Source: JAJDXW01 sp965214795 (GTDB taxonomy: Bacteria > Pseudomonadota > Gammaproteobacteria > HK1). Taken from it: a stretch of DNA of 64,000 nt. The position numbers were made by a program, and so were the translations under genes. The stretch is from the NCBI GenBank assembly GCA_965214795.1, contig OZ243976.1:1426001-1490000 (forward strand). The letters run 5' to 3'. The notes below the pieces were generated by a model, which saw only the letters and a list, made by a program, of their open reading frames with translations, was not told the DNA's origin and searched no databases. This document shows, in pieces, positions 59,301-61,594 of the stretch; position 1 is the stretch's first letter; each line of letters starts with the position of its first letter.

Positions 59301-61319
59301 TTCGGGCCGCTGCCCAGCCTGGTGGAGGTGCGCTTCAACCGCAGGCCGCCCCGGGCCGAGGCGCTGACGCTGCACGCGGGCGAGCTGACGCTGGCGCTGG
59401 CGGAGGGTGGCTCCGGGCAGATTTTCGCCTGGTCGTCGGTCGAGGGAGAGCCGTGGCCGGTGGGCGAGGAGGTGGCGCTTCGTCTGACGCGGACGGTGGC
59501 GGACGAGGACCATGAAGACGCCGCGGGTGCGGGCATCTCGGTGGCGGACGCTCGGGTGCACGAGTCGGCGGGAGCGCCGCTCGCCTTCCGGGTGACCCTG
59601 GACGAGGCGCGGACCTCGGCGGTGTCGGTGCGCTACGCGACGTCGGACCGCAGTGCGACGGCGGGCGCGGACTATGTGGCCGTGTCGGGGGTGGTGCGGT
59701 TCGAGGCGGGCGAGACGGCGAAGACGGTGCACGTCGCGGTGCTGGAGGACGCGCACGACGAGGGCGAGGAGACGATGACGCTCACGCTGTCGAGTCCGTT
59801 CGGAGCGGAGGTCTCGGACGGCACGGCGACGGGGACCATCGTCAACACCGACGCGATGCCTCGGGCGTGGCTTGGGCGCTTCGGGCGCACGGTGGCCGGG
59901 CAGGTGGTCGATGCGGTGGAGGCGCGGATGACGGCGGCGCGCCAGCCGGGGGTGGAGGTCTCGGTTGCCGGCCGGCGTGTCGGGGCGGGCGGGGCGCTCG
60001 ACGAGGCGCCGTCCCGTGACGCCGAGTTCGCGGGTGGGCGTCTGGCGGAGTGGCTCGCGGGCGAGACCGATCCGGAGGCGCGCACGGTGAGCGACCGCGA
60101 GCTGCTGGCCGGGACGTCGTTCGCGCTGACGGAGGGGACGGCGGAGAGCGGCTTCGTCTCGCTGTGGGGGCGGGGCGTGGTGACGGACTTCGACGGCCGG
60201 GACAGCGCGCTCTCGGTGGACGGCGAGGTGGCGACGGGGCTGCTGGGGACCGACTGGGCGCGGGAGGACCGGGCGGCGGGTCTGATCGTGGGTCACAGCC
60301 GGGGCAAGGGCAGCTACCGCGGCCAGGGCGCCGGCGCGGTCTCGTCGTCATTGACCGGCCTGTATCCCTGGGGCCGGCATGATCTGAACGAACGGGTGAC
60401 GGTGTGGGGGGTTGCGGGCTATGGCGAGGGGACGCTGACGCTCGAGCCCGAGGACGGGGCCCGGATCGAGACGGATATGGACCTCGCGATGGCGGCGGCG
60501 GGGCTGCGCGGGGTGCTCGTGGAGGCGCCGGCGGAAGGCGGCCTCGAGCTGGCGGCGAAGACGGACGGGCTGTTCGTGCGCAGCGCATCGGAGGCGGCGC
60601 GGGGTGGTGACGGCGGGATGCTGGAGGCGGCCGATGCCGAGGTGACGCGGTTGCGGCTGGGTCTGGAGGGCACGCGCGCGTTCCGCTCGGAGGGCGGGTG
60701 GACGCTGACGCCCTCGTTCGGGCTCGGGGTGCGCCATGACGGAGGCGACGCGGAGACCGGGTTCGGCGTGGACGTGGGCGCCGGCCTTGCCTATGCCGAT
60801 CCGTCCTCGGGGTTGACGGCGGACCTCCGGGGTCGTGGGCTTCTCACCCATGAGGCGTCGGGCTTCCGGGAGGCCGGCTTCTCGGGCTCGCTCGCCTTCG
60901 ACCCGTCCCCGTCCTCGGATCGGGGCCTGAGTCTGACCCTCGGTCAGGCCCTGGGTGCGTCGGCGACCGGCGGAGTGGAGGCGCTCTACCGGCGCGACAC
61001 CATGGCGGGGTTTGGCGGGGCCGACGACGACGCGGGGCCGGCGGATCTGCTCGGGCGTCGTCGCCTGGAGGCTCGGGTCGGCTACGGGGTTTCCGCCTTC
61101 GGCGGGCGTTTCACGGGGACGCCGGAGCTTGGCTTCGGGGTGTCGGAGAGCGGCCGCGACTACCACCTCGGCTGGCGTCTGACGCCTGCGGGCGGCAACA
61201 CCGCGGGCGGCAACGCCGGCTCGTTCGAGCTCCACCTGGAGGCGACGCGGCGCGAGGCGGCGACCGACGATGGGCGGCCCGAGCACGGGGTGAGCCTGCG
61301 GGTGACGGTGCGCTGGTAG
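26388..61319 (+). CDS. Complete giant autotransporter adhesin (about 11,643 aa), Calx-beta and Ig-like repeats, C-terminal beta-barrel
   Basis: The GTG start follows AGGAG by 5 bases. Residues 1-28 form a Sec signal peptide: RRGAR, a hydrophobic core FLLPLLFVL, then cleavage after ALA before QDPP. Calx-beta domains of a more divergent type fill 26480-30620. Eighteen tandem Ig/Calx units follow at 30627-42068, then a mosaic of about 21 more Ig-like domains with Calx-beta domains to 59150. The end matches the upstream gene: conserved beta-domain, final Calx-beta, linker, barrel and C-terminal W. DDD-rich junctions suggest calcium binding throughout. The expected path is Sec export, then barrel-mediated display on the outer membrane. 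Inferred role: a very long surface adhesin or stalk. It is far longer than typical autotransporters, which makes assembly collapse or expansion of repeats possible. The open frame over 35 kb argues that it is under selection to remain intact. Confidence 0.93.
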   Translation: MLTGTGRRGARAFLLPLLFVLSSQPALAQDPPSLSIADASVTEGDKATHTATMEFTVTLDPPAEGEVTVDWLTSDGTARHGTLSPAAGGTGDYRGDLGTLTFLPGDTRRTVRVRVYGDNVDEPDETFTVTLSEASGATIADGTATGTIFDADDTPTVTLKLTPDQIGEDGGVSTVTATLSNPSSRVTTVRVTVPDSPDYTLSSENPLLTIPAGSWDSTGVVTITAVNNDDPSDNKTVTVSALARNDQEITGPEDVTLTIIDDDGEALPSLSIDDLSAVEGELMWFTVRLSRTASYPVTVRHTLTDETAREFYDYDAYPGTLTFDAGETEKRVFMAEAYENDEDEPDKTFTVTLSEASGATIEDGAATGTIIDDDGPPDVTLVLTPASISEDGGVSTVTATRKGPLNEDATVTVRVTPVAPAVAGDYTLSTNTTLTIAAGRMTSTGTVTITAVDNNEDAPDKTVTVSGTAENSQGSKDTNDVTLTITDDDGASSLSIGDTSVTEGDTGSVTMTFTVTLSPAATQPVTVDWATSDGTAEAGTDYTTGNGSLRFDIGEDSKTFTVTVTGDEEDEEDETFTVTLSNASGDVTIVDDTATGTITDDDDTPSLSIADASVTEADRSNHTATMEFTVTLNPAAEGEVTVNWSTSDDTAEAATSLSLTESGRGDYRSNSGTLIFRPGQTRLKVSVRVYGDNVDEPDETFTVALSDPSEGVMIERGTATGTIFDADDTPTVTLKLTPDRIDEDGGVSTVTATLSNLSSEDTTVTVSVPDSVDYMLSTNADLTIPAGSRDSTGAVTITAVDNTEDVPDKTVTVSGTADNDQGVTAPQDVTLTIIDDDGELPPSLSIDDSTGVEGQNLWFTVRLSRAVSYPVTVRYTLTDDTAREFYDYDAYSGTLTFDAGETRKRVFMADAYDDDAIEVSETFTVTLSEASGATIADGTATGTIIDGDSEPLPKLSIDDSTGVEGQDLRFTVRLSRAVSYPVTVRYTPSEDGTARDDEDYVPFTDVLTFDAGETRKQVLVARLTDDVADEPDETFTVTLSYASGATIADGAATGTIFDNDGPPNVTLALDPISISEDGGASTVTATRKGPLNEDATVTVRVTPVAPAVAGDYTLSTNTTLTIAAGRMTSTGTVTITAVDNNEDAPDKTVTVSGTAENSQGSRDTNDVRLTITDDEGEPSLSIADASVAEGAASESATMTFTVTLSRAATPSVTVDWATSDGTAQAGTDYTAGNGSLTFGAGEDSKTFTVTVTGDDVVEPDETFTVTLSNASGATITDATGTGTITDDDGLPSLSIADASVTEGAKGESVTMRFTVTLSPAAEDEVTVNWWTFDRGTARPSNRGTGDYEGDRGILTFHPGVTSKTVPVTVYGDDDDEPDETFPVRLWNARLGNASEGVTIEDAAATGTIKDDDDSPATGAVTITGTPTEGETLTADTSGIADTDGLDNAAWVYQWVRTPSGGSDENISGATDATYVPVFADAGATLKVKVTVTDDEGHEATFTSAPTSAVAALPRPTVTVVSDGDVTEGSPVLFTLTRTGDTAETLDVAYEVAATGDFGVTPFSGTATFLANSATVQVSVDTTGDSTHEAHGAVTVTLTEDTSANPAYLLGDPSTATAAVEDDDDSPATGSITVTGTPTEGETLSADTSGLTDGDGLANAAYAYQWVRTPSGGGDADISGATGATYVPVFADVGATLKVKVTVTDDEGHEASFTSAPTSAVAALPRPSVTVVSDGDVTEGSPVLFTLTRTGDTAEELDVAYEVAATGDFGAATGAGTATFLADSATVQVSVATTGDSAHETHGSVTLTLTADTGADPAYLLGDPSTATAAVEDDDDSPATGSVTVTTATTFTEGETLTADTSGLTDADGLDDAGYAYQWVRTPSDGSDADISGATGATYVPAFADAGATLKVKVTVTDDEGHEASFTSAPTSAVAALPRPSVTVVSDGDVTEGSPAVFTLTRTGDLAEELDVAYEVAATGDFGATPGAGTATFLANDATVQVSVDTTGDATHEAHGSVTVTLTEDTSANPAYLLGAPSTATAAVEDDDDSPATGSITVTGTAAEGEALSADTSGIADEDGLANASYAYRWVRTPPGGGNADISGATGATYVPVFADAGATLKVKVTVTDDEGHEATFTSAPTSAVAAAPRSSVTVVSDGDVTEGSPAVFTLTRTGDLAQPLDVDYTVTATGEFGAATGASTATFLADSSTVQVSVGTTGDGVHEAHGSVTVTLTTDTGADPDYLLGDPATATAAVEDDDDSPATGSVTITTATTFTEGETLSADTSGLTDGDGLANASYAYQWVRTPSGGGDADISGATSQTYVPVFADAGATLKVRVTVTDDEGHQATFESAATATVEAMPRPSVTVVSDGDVTEGDTVTFTLTRTGDLAQTLDVAYAVTATGDFGVTPFSATATFLANNATVQVSLTTTGDSTHEAHGSVTVTLTADTGADPAYLLGDPSTATAAVEDDDDSPATGSITVTGTPTEGETLSADTSGLTDGDGLANATYAYQWVQTPSGGGDADISGATSQTYVPVFADAGATLKVRVTVTDDEGHEAEFESTPTSAVAALPRPSVTVEPVGDVTEGSPALFTLTRTGATAQTLDVAYEVAATGDFGAATGTGTGTATFLANNATVQVSVATTDDSTHETNGSVTLTLTADTGADPAYLLGDPATAAVAVGDDDDSPASGAVTVTTATTFTEGETLSADTSGVTDGDGLANAAYAYQWVRTPSGGSDADISGATSQTYVPVFADAGATLKVKVTVTDDEGHRATFTSASTSAVTALPRPLVTVVSDGNVTEDSPALFTLTRTGDTAQTLDVAYEVAATGDFGAATGAGTATFLADSATVQVSVGTTGDGVHEAHGSVTVTLTADTGADPAYLLGAPAAATAAVEDDDDAPATGSITVTGTPTEGETLTADTSGLTDADGLANAAYVYQWVRTPSGGSDADISGATGATYVPVFADAGATLKVKVTVTDDEGHEATFTSPATSAVAALPRPSVTVVSDGDVTEGDTVTFTLTRTGDLAQPLDVAYAVTATGDFGAATGASTVTFLASNSTVQVSVVTTGDGAHEAHGSVTVTLTPDTGADPAYVLGDSAAATAAVEDDDDSPATGLVTITTATTFTEGETLTADTSGLTDADGLADAAWAYQWVRTPSGGSDANISGATSQTYVPVFADAGATLKVKVTVTDDEGHEATFESAATATVEATARPSVTVASDGDVTEGSPAVFTLTRTGDPAQTLDVAYTVTASGDFGVTTGAGTATFLADSATVQVSVATTGDDTHEAHGSVTLTLTADTAADPAYLLGTPSTATAAVGDDDDSPATGSVTVTGTATEGETLSADTSGLTDGDGLADAAYAYQWVRTPSGGGDADISGATSQTYMPVFADAGATLKVKVTVTDDEGHEATFESAATATVEAMPRPSVTVASDGDVTEGDTVTFTLTRTGDPAQTLDVAYEVTATGDFGVTPGAGTATFLADSATVQVSVGTTGDGVHEAHGSVTVTLTADTGADPAYVLGDPATATAAVEDDDDSPATGSVTITTATTFTEGETLTADTSGLTDADGLADAAWAYQWVRTPSGGSDANISGATSQTYVPVFADAGATLKVKVTVTDDEGHEATFESAATATVEATARPSVTVASDGDVTEGSPAVFTLTRTGDPAQTLDVAYTVTASGDFGVTTGAGTATFLADSATVQVSVATTGDDTHEAHGSVTLTLTPDTSTDPVYVLGDPSTATAAVEDDDNSPASGSVTVTGTATEGETLSADTSGLTDGDGLDNAAYTYQWVRTPSGGSDADISGATSKTYVPVFADAGATLKVKVTVTDDEGHDATFTSASTSAVAAAPRPSVTVVSDGDVTEGSAAVFTLTRTGDPAQTLDVAYEVTATGDFGVTTGASTATFLANSATVQVSVDTTGDGAHEAHGSVTVTLTEDTSADPTYLLGAPSTATVAVEDDDDSPATGSVTITTATTFTEGETLTADTSGLADADGLADAAWAYQWVRTPSGGGDADISGATSQTYVPVFADTGATLKVKVTVTDDEGHEATFTSAPTSAVAAASRPSVTVASDGDVTEGSPAVFTLTRTGDTAGTLDVAYTVTATGDFGVTTGAGTATFLANSATVQVSVATAGDATHETHGSVTVTLTADTGTDPAYLLGDPSTATAAVEDDDDSPATGAVTVTTATTFTEGETLSADTSGLTDADGLANAAYAYQWVRTPAGGSDGDISGATSKTYVPVFADAGATLKVKVTVTDDEGHEAEFTSAPTSAVAAAPRPSVTVASDGDVTEGSPAVFTLTRTGDLAQTLDVAYEVAATGDFGVTTGAGTATFLVNSATVQVSVGTTSDGVHEAHGSVTVTLTADTGADPAYLLGDPSTSTAAVEDDDDSPATGSVTITGTATEDETLTADTSGLTDADGLDAAAYVYQWVRTPSGGGDADISGATSQTYVPVFADAGATLKVKVTVTDDEGHRATFTSALTSAVTALPRPSVTVVSDGNVTEDSAALFTLTRTGDLAQTLDVAYEVTATGDFGVTTGASTATFLANNATVQVSVDTTGDSTHEAHGSVTVTLTADTGADPAYLLGDPSTATAVVEDDDDSPATGSVTVTGTATEGETLTTDTSGLTDGDGLDNAAWAYQWVRTPSGSGDADISGATGATYVPVFADAGATLKVKVTVTDDEGHEATFTSAPTSAVAAASRPSVTVASDGDVTEGSPAVFTLTRTGDPAGTLDVAYAVAATGDFGVTPFSGTATFLADSATVQVSVATTGDDTHEAHGSVTVTLTADTSAAPAYLLGAPSTATAAVEDDDDAPATGSVTVTGTAAEGETLTADTSGLTDADGLDAAAYVYQWVRTPSGGSDADISGATSQTYTPVFADAGATLKVKVTVTDDEGHEAAFTSAPTSAVAAPRPSVTVVSDGDVTEGSPVLFTLTRTGDTAQTLDVAYEVTATGDFGVTTGASTATFLAGSSTVQVSLTTTGDSTHEAHGSVTVTLTADTGDDPAYLLGDPSTATAAVADDDDSPATGSITVTGTPTEGETLTADTSGLTDADGLADADYAYQWVRTPAGGSDADISGATSQTYVPVFADAGATLKVKVTVTDDEGHEAEFTSAPTSAVAAASRPSVTVVSDGDVTEGSPVLFTLTRTGDTAQTLDVAYEVTATGDFGVTTGASTATFLAGSSTVQVSLTTTGDSTHEAHGSVTLTLTADTGVDPTYQLGAPSTATAEVRDDDNAEPTGAPTIDDTTPEVGQTLTVNTSGIDDPDGLATPGFTWQWIRVSSGGTATRISGATAASYTVVAADEGATLKVEVDFTDDDGTTETLTSAATMAVEAAAPTVPEVSIVPGVGGSLITEGGNATFTLTVSEPPAALLLVRLKITETGDMMTSNNLGDNIVAVFVPSGQTTTLSYVTVADDTDEPNSTVTVEILEREGSNYVPGTPSMASVEVRDDDRPDGNAAPTGMPTIDDMTPAVGETLTANPSGIDDPDGLTGATFTWRWIRVASGGAETVVGTGTTYVVVAEDVDATLKVEASFTDDAGIEETVESAVTSAVEAVLLPAVSVARVASPVEEGEDAQFRVTRTGVTTGALTVNYGVSETGDMVASGEEGAKTVAFGDGETRQTVTVPTAEDAVHEADSTVTLTLTADASYVLGTDATAEVMVEDDDNAAPTGAPTIDDTTPVVGQTLTADESGIGDADGLTGATYAWRWFRVASGGGETEVGTGASYTVVAADVGATLKVEASFTDDDGTEETVESEETEAAERPSAITPSSDGDVTEGEPAVFTLTRTGSTAGMLRVKFDIEPTGGDFGLTLTADGTTTTFPVGSRTEVEATFPVGSSTMKVSLSTVDDNTHEADGTVFLSVLLSDDEVYALGDIDFATLKIRDNDNAPPTGTVTIDDTTPVVGQTLTADASGIDDPDGLTDEIDLQWIRVSGSTETRISGATAATYTVVAADVGATLKVEASFTDDDGTDETVESAETATVEAAPVLPALSIGDASVDEGDSGSTTLDFTVTLDSAATATVTVEWATSDGTATAGTDYTAGNGTLTFSSGDSSKTVSVTVTGDNVDEPNETFTVTLTNPSGATLGDDTATGTITDDDGPPTVTLVLTPDTITESGGVSTVTATLDHPSSEATTVTVTATPQSPAVEGDYTLSGSELTIVAGATTSTGTVTITAVDNAVDAPHKTVTVSATATNAQGITAPQDVTLTILDDENVAPTGAPTIDDATPVVGETLTADTSDIGDSDGLAGATYAYRWLRVAAGGAVTEVGTGQSYTVVAADVGSTLKVAVTFTDEGGAEETVESEATAAAEALPEVTVVSDGDVTEGSAAVFTLTRTGDLAQTLDVAYEVAATGDFGAATGAGTATFLANNPTVQVSVATTDDSTHEAHGSVTVTLTADTGADPVYVLGTPSTATAAVRDDDNAAPTGAVTIDDTTPVVGETLTADPSGIADPDGLTSRSFTWQWLRVSDGTETAIAGATAASYTVAAADVGATLKVRVGFTDDDGTGETVESAPTAAVAEYTISVTSPRVTEGDDGAPLLEFVLTRSETGQRVEIGWRVATEGTAQAVTDFDGPMEGTLVLGPNTRSRSVYLQVIPDTVDESDETVVLELFPVAGTPDGVTFPATVTGTIVDDDTATLSIAPSSVDEGDSGTRDLVFTVSLDLQSDREVTVEYDVGGTAESGTDYEGPTPARVTFPALSQAAQKITFRVLGDTDAERHETVEVELRDPSGGVELGTAKAEGTIRNDDGLVVSVAPPEVDEGDSAEDGVRLTFRLTLSGQSDTDVTVDYRVDTGAGTATVGSDFRNKSGTATIKSGRTDAVVKVGVVEDTEFELDETVVMVFENPEGAVLDPGSGRVTGTIRNDDLPRVTVAAVAATVTEGAAAAFRLRRPDVDTSEALVVSFTVADPAGVLSGTAPVTATIAAGETEETVSLDTVDDGVHEAHGSVTLTLAAGAAYVLGPEAERSAEVTVRDNDDSPATGSVTVTGTATEGETLTADTSGITDGDGLVNAAYVYQWVRTPSGGGDTDISGATGATYVPVFADAGATLKVRVTVTDDEGHEATFTSAPTSAVAALPRPSVTVTSGGDVMEGDTVTFTLTRTVDTTGTLDVAYAVTASGDFGAATGAGTATFLANSATVQVSVDTTDDGAHEAHGSVTVTLTADTGADPAYLLGDPAVATAAVRDDDDSPASGTVTVTGTATEGETLTADTSGLTDADGLDNAAYTWQWVRTPAGGSDTDISGATSQTYVPVFADAGATLKVRVTVTDDEGHQATITSTPTSAVAALPRVSVMHGGSPVTEGGVATFTFTLSKTIGDIPLRVNIRRTETGNMMFPNNLGRSVVVFGPNQTTSTVNYTTDNDDTAEPNSTVTVEVLERNYYVPGTPSMASVEVQDDDGPTVSVAPVASPVQEGAGAQFRVTRTVNTTGALTVRYSVSETGDMVASGEKGAKTVAFADGESEKTVTVPTEEDSVHEADSMVTLTLTADAAWDLGTATAEVTVEDDDDSPATGTVTITGTPTEGETLTADTSGITDADGLANASYAYRWVRTPPGGGNADISGATSQSYVPVFADAGATLKVRVTVTDDEGHEATFTSASTSAVAAVPRPSVTVVSAGDVTEGSPALFTLTRTGDPAQTLDVAYDVTATGDFGVTTGAGTATFLANNATVQVSVATTGDDTHEAHGSVTVTLTADTGADPAWLLGDPSTATAAVADDDDSPTTGAVTVTGTPTEGETLTADTSGLTDADGLDNAAYAYQWVRTPSGGSDVDISGATSQTYVPVFADAGATLKVKVTVTDDEGHEASFTSTPTSTVEALPALSIADARVKEGDTGSTTLDFTVTLDRAATATVTVDWATSDGTATAGTDYTAGNGTVTFSIGDSSKTVSVTVAGDNVDEPNETFTVTLTNPSGATLGDGTATGTIIDNDARPTVTLVLTPASISEDGGVSMVTARLSHPSSEDTTLTVSVAPVPPAVAGDYTLTLVPLLSIPAGETESESLNQVRITAVDNSVYEGDKTVTVSARVQNRQGVTAPQNVTLTITDDEPAPPALSIADARVKEGDTGSTTLDFTVTLDRAATETVTVEWATSDGTATAGTDYTAGNGSLTFSSGDSSKTVSVTVAGDEVDEPNETFEVTLTNPSGATLGDDTATGTITDDDAPPTVTLVLTPDTITESGGVSTVTATLNHPSSESTTVTVTAAPESPAVASDYTLSGSELTIAAGATTSTGEVTITAVDNDVDAPHKTVTVSATATNAQGITAPQDVTLTIRDDENVVPTGKPTIDDETPVVGETLTADTSDIGDSDGLAGAAYAYRWLRVAAGGAVTEVGTGESYTVADADVGSTLKVEVTFTDEGGAEETVESEATAAAEALPEVRVASDGAVTEGSPAVFTLTRTGSTAEALDVDYEVTATGDFGVTTGAGTATFLANNATVQVSVATTDDSTHETNGSVTVTLTADTGADPAYVLGDPSAATAAVRDDDDSPATGEVTVTGTATEGETLSADTSGLTDADGLDSAVWAYRWVRTPAGGGNADISGATSRTYVPVFADAGATLKVRVTVTDDEGHRATFTSASTSAVAALPRPSVTVASAGDVTEGDTVTFTLTRTGDPAQTLDVAYEVTATGDFGVTTGAGTATFLANSATVQVSVDTTGDGVHEAHGSVTVTLTADTGADPAYLLGAPSTATAAVRDNDDSPATGTVTVTGTATEGETLTADTSGLADEDGLANASYAYRWVRTPPGGGNADISGATSQTYTPVFADAGATLKVRVTVTDDEGHRATFTSASTSAVAALPRPSVTVASAGDVTEGDTVTFTLTRTGDPAQTLDVAYEVTATGDFGVTTGAGTATFLADNATVQVSVATTGDATHEAHGSVTVTLTADTGADPAYLLGAPAAATAAVEDDDDSPATGSVTVTGTAAEGETLSADTSGLTDGDGLDDAAWAYRWVRTPSGGSDADISGATSQTYVPVFADAGATLKVKVTVTDDEGHEASFTSAPTSAVAALPRPSVTVVSDGDVTEGETVTFTLTRTGDTAETLDVAYEVAATGDFGVTPGAGTATFLADNATVQVSVVTTGDDTHETHGAVTVTLTADTSADPAYLLGDPATVTAAVEDDDNSPASGAVTITGTATEGETLSADTSGLADGDGLANAAYTYQWVRTPSGGSDADISGATSKTYVPVFADAGAKLKVRVTVTDDEGHEATITSAATSAVAALPEVTVASDGDVTEGSAAAFTLTRTGGSSAPWLIVNIQRSVSGDFGVVKFKTTSFPAGASTTRTRLHVADDEADEAHGAVTLTVLPGNGYRVGTPSAATAKIFDATNVAPTGAPTIDDTSPVVGETLTADPSGIADADGLTNRTFTWQWVRVSGGTETPIDGATAVTYTVVAADVGATLKVKASFTDDGGIEETVESAATAAVEAALLPTVTVTPVTSPVVESEDAQFTVTRTGVTTGALRVRYNVIETGAMVRSGDKGAKTVDFSGDTASVTVTVPTVSDNLHEGNSRVTVTLTADGAYELGTDATARVVVKDDDDSPATGTVTVTGTAREGETLTADTSDIADEDGGLDTAAYVYQWVRTPAGGSDEDISGATSKTYVPVFADAGAKLKVRVTVTDDEGHEATFTSAPTSAVAAASRPSVTVVSDGDVTEGSAAVFTLTRTGDLAQTLDVAYAVAATGDFGAATGAGTATFLANSATVQVSVDTTGDATHEAHGSVTVTLTADTGADPAYQLGDPSTATAAVRDDDDSPATGAVTVTTATTFTEGETLTVDTSGLTDGDGLTNATWAWQWVRTPAGGSDADISGATSQTYVPVFADAGATLKVRVTVTDDEGHEATFTSAPTSAVAAASRPVVTVVSDGDVTEGSPAVFTLTRTGDLAQTLDVAYAVAATGDFGVTTGAGTATFLANNATVQVSVATTGDGAHEAHGSVTLTLTADTGADPAYLLGDPSTATAAVWDDDDSPATGTVTVTTATTFTEGETLTADTSGLTDADGLADATYAYQWVRTPTGGSDADISGATGATYVPVFADAGATLKVRVTVTDDEGHQATFTSAPTSAVAAASRPSVTVASAGDVTEGSAAVFTLTRTGDTAGTLDVAYTVTATGDFGVTTGAVTATFLANSATVQVSVATAGDATHETHGSVTVTLTADTGADPAYVLGDPSAATAAVRDDDNAAPTGAVTIDDTTPVVGQTLTADASGLDDPDGLTSRSFAWQWLRVASDGTATEIAGATSASYTVVDADVGATLKVRVGFTDDDGTGETVESAPTSVAEPPSPVLTVAAGPSPVTEGASATFTVTRTAFTSGALTAHYRISETGDAVAASGEGSRTVDFADGETGKTLTVATVGDGVHEADSVVTVTLVPDAAYDLGPAAQRSASVTVADDDNAAPTGTVTIDDTTPVAGQTLSADASGVGDPDGLTDRRFTWQWLRVSGGTATAIAGATSASYTVATTDVGSALKVRAGFTDDDGAAETVESAPTSAVEAYTIAVTTPTVTEGDGGLTILQFAVVRSETARWERMKLGWRLAESSTAQAGKGKDFAGPTQGTLDFPPGLTVRFVIFQVLPDLIDESDETVTVELFAVDGTPAGVTFPPTVTGTILDDDTSTLSVAPSRGVDEGDAGTRELAFTVSMDHPSDREVTVAYDVGGTAESGTDYTAPTPALITFPALSREPQRIVLGVVGDTDAERHETVEVALRDPTGGAVLGTSRAEGTIRNDDGLVVSVEPPEVAEGDSHADGARLTFRLALSGQADTDVTVDYRVDAGAGTATPGTDFKDKSGTATIKSGRTFAVVKLGILEDVAAEPDETVVMVFENPRGAVLDPGSARVTGTILDDDLPLVTVAAEVGAVTEGEDAVFVLRRAGDASAPLTVAVEVSEAGRVLAGPAPTEVTFGADEAQTQLRVATSDDSTAEADGRVTATVTAGPGYTVAAGTAGVDVLDNDAPAAPEETVTLWSTTMTVAKLGGWVGWVGASGPDLADPGWSEDGVEYTLELLRWFGPLPSLVEVRFNRRPPRAEALTLHAGELTLALAEGGSGQIFAWSSVEGEPWPVGEEVALRLTRTVADEDHEDAAGAGISVADARVHESAGAPLAFRVTLDEARTSAVSVRYATSDRSATAGADYVAVSGVVRFEAGETAKTVHVAVLEDAHDEGEETMTLTLSSPFGAEVSDGTATGTIVNTDAMPRAWLGRFGRTVAGQVVDAVEARMTAARQPGVEVSVAGRRVGAGGALDEAPSRDAEFAGGRLAEWLAGETDPEARTVSDRELLAGTSFALTEGTAESGFVSLWGRGVVTDFDGRDSALSVDGEVATGLLGTDWAREDRAAGLIVGHSRGKGSYRGQGAGAVSSSLTGLYPWGRHDLNERVTVWGVAGYGEGTLTLEPEDGARIETDMDLAMAAAGLRGVLVEAPAEGGLELAAKTDGLFVRSASEAARGGDGGMLEAADAEVTRLRLGLEGTRAFRSEGGWTLTPSFGLGVRHDGGDAETGFGVDVGAGLAYADPSSGLTADLRGRGLLTHEASGFREAGFSGSLAFDPSPSSDRGLSLTLGQALGASATGGVEALYRRDTMAGFGGADDDAGPADLLGRRRLEARVGYGVSAFGGRFTGTPELGFGVSESGRDYHLGWRLTPAGGNTAGGNAGSFELHLEATRREAATDDGRPEHGVSLRVTVRW
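35733..36260 (+). repeat. Recent two-unit duplication inside the array, copy A (copy B at 37005-37532)
   Basis: About 528 bp recur 1272 bp (two units) downstream with only a handful of substitutions, including shared rare variants such as the GSDANISG codons and the GCAAACACTGG spelling. This is much closer than other unit pairs in the array and indicates a recent two-unit expansion by unequal crossing-over. Confidence 0.8.
37005..37532 (+). repeat. Recent two-unit duplication inside the array, copy B
   Basis: Partner of 35733-36260 at an offset of exactly 1272 bp. The copies separate after the HEAHGSVTLTLT segment, where copy B reads PDTSTDP and copy A reads ADTAADP. Confidence 0.8.
45915..46953 (+). 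repeat. Three-Calx-beta module, copy A (copy B at 57771-58824)
   Basis: Encodes three Calx-beta domains of a distinct subtype (YTISVTSPRVTEGD, LSIAPSSVDEGDSG, VVSVAPPEVDEGDSAEDG). The same order recurs about 11.9 kb downstream with moderate divergence, for example SGTATIKSGRT and MVFENPxGAVLDPGS in both. This points to an older segmental duplication within the gene. Confidence 0.75.
53985..54555 (+). repeat. Near-identical tract shared with the first giant gene (20998-21568)
   Basis: Counterpart of the tract in the upstream gene, offset 32,987 bp, including the AT-rich GTAAAATTTAAAACAACC stretch. It differs at one position in about 570 bp by eye. Confidence 0.9.
57771..58824 (+). repeat. Three-Calx-beta module, copy B
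   Basis: Second copy of the module described at 45915-46953. It lies just before the C-terminal conserved region and reads YTIAVTTPTVTEGDGG, LSVAPSRGVDEGDAG and VVSVEPPEVAEGDSHADG at the three domain starts. Confidence 0.75.
59856..61316 (+). other. Autotransporter linker and beta-barrel domain of the second giant protein
   Basis: Nearly the same amino-acid sequence as the barrel at 24310-25770, starting MPRAWLGRFGRTVAGQVVDA and ending SLRVTVRW before the TAG stop. The few differences are mostly substitutions in loops or at the linker (for example RQPG for RQAG). Confidence 0.9.
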
Positions 61320-61574
61320 GAAGCTCGACCGGGACGTCTGCCATTCGGTGTGGGAGGACCGGCAGACGACGGCTGGCGGGTCCGGCGGACGGGACCCGTT
61401 CGACCCGGAGATGCGGTTGAGTTCCGAGCTCGGCTACACCGCGCCCGTGCCGACACGCCGCGGCACCCTCACCACCTGCGGTGCGTTCTCGTCCGACGAC
61501 GGTGCGGCGCGGCAGTATCGCATCGGCAGGCGACTGGAGCTTGCCGACATCCTGTCGAGGACAAGCCGGTAGAG
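60982..61574 (+). repeat. Direct repeat, left copy (right copy at 63408-64000)
   Basis: About 593 bp covering the last beta-strands of the barrel, the stop codon and about 255 bp beyond. The 3' 258 bp differ from the right copy at only about four positions; the coding part is more divergent. The two copies bracket the Rpn-type nuclease gene and the IS relic at a distance of about 2.43 kb. Confidence 0.85.
61345..61572 (+). pseudogene. Out-of-order beta-barrel fragment after the second giant gene, copy 1
   Basis: An open stretch in this frame reads FDPEMRLSSELGYTAP, then GTLTTCGAFSSDDGAAR and YRIGRRLELADIL before a stop. This resembles the strands that normally come just before the final pair of strands in autotransporter barrels, but here it lies after a complete barrel and has no start signal of its own. 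An almost identical copy lies at 63772-63998. It is most simply a relic of a different barrel; a silent recombination donor is a more speculative reading. Confidence 0.6.
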
Positions 61575-61594
61575 TGCCGTCTGCACCATACCGG

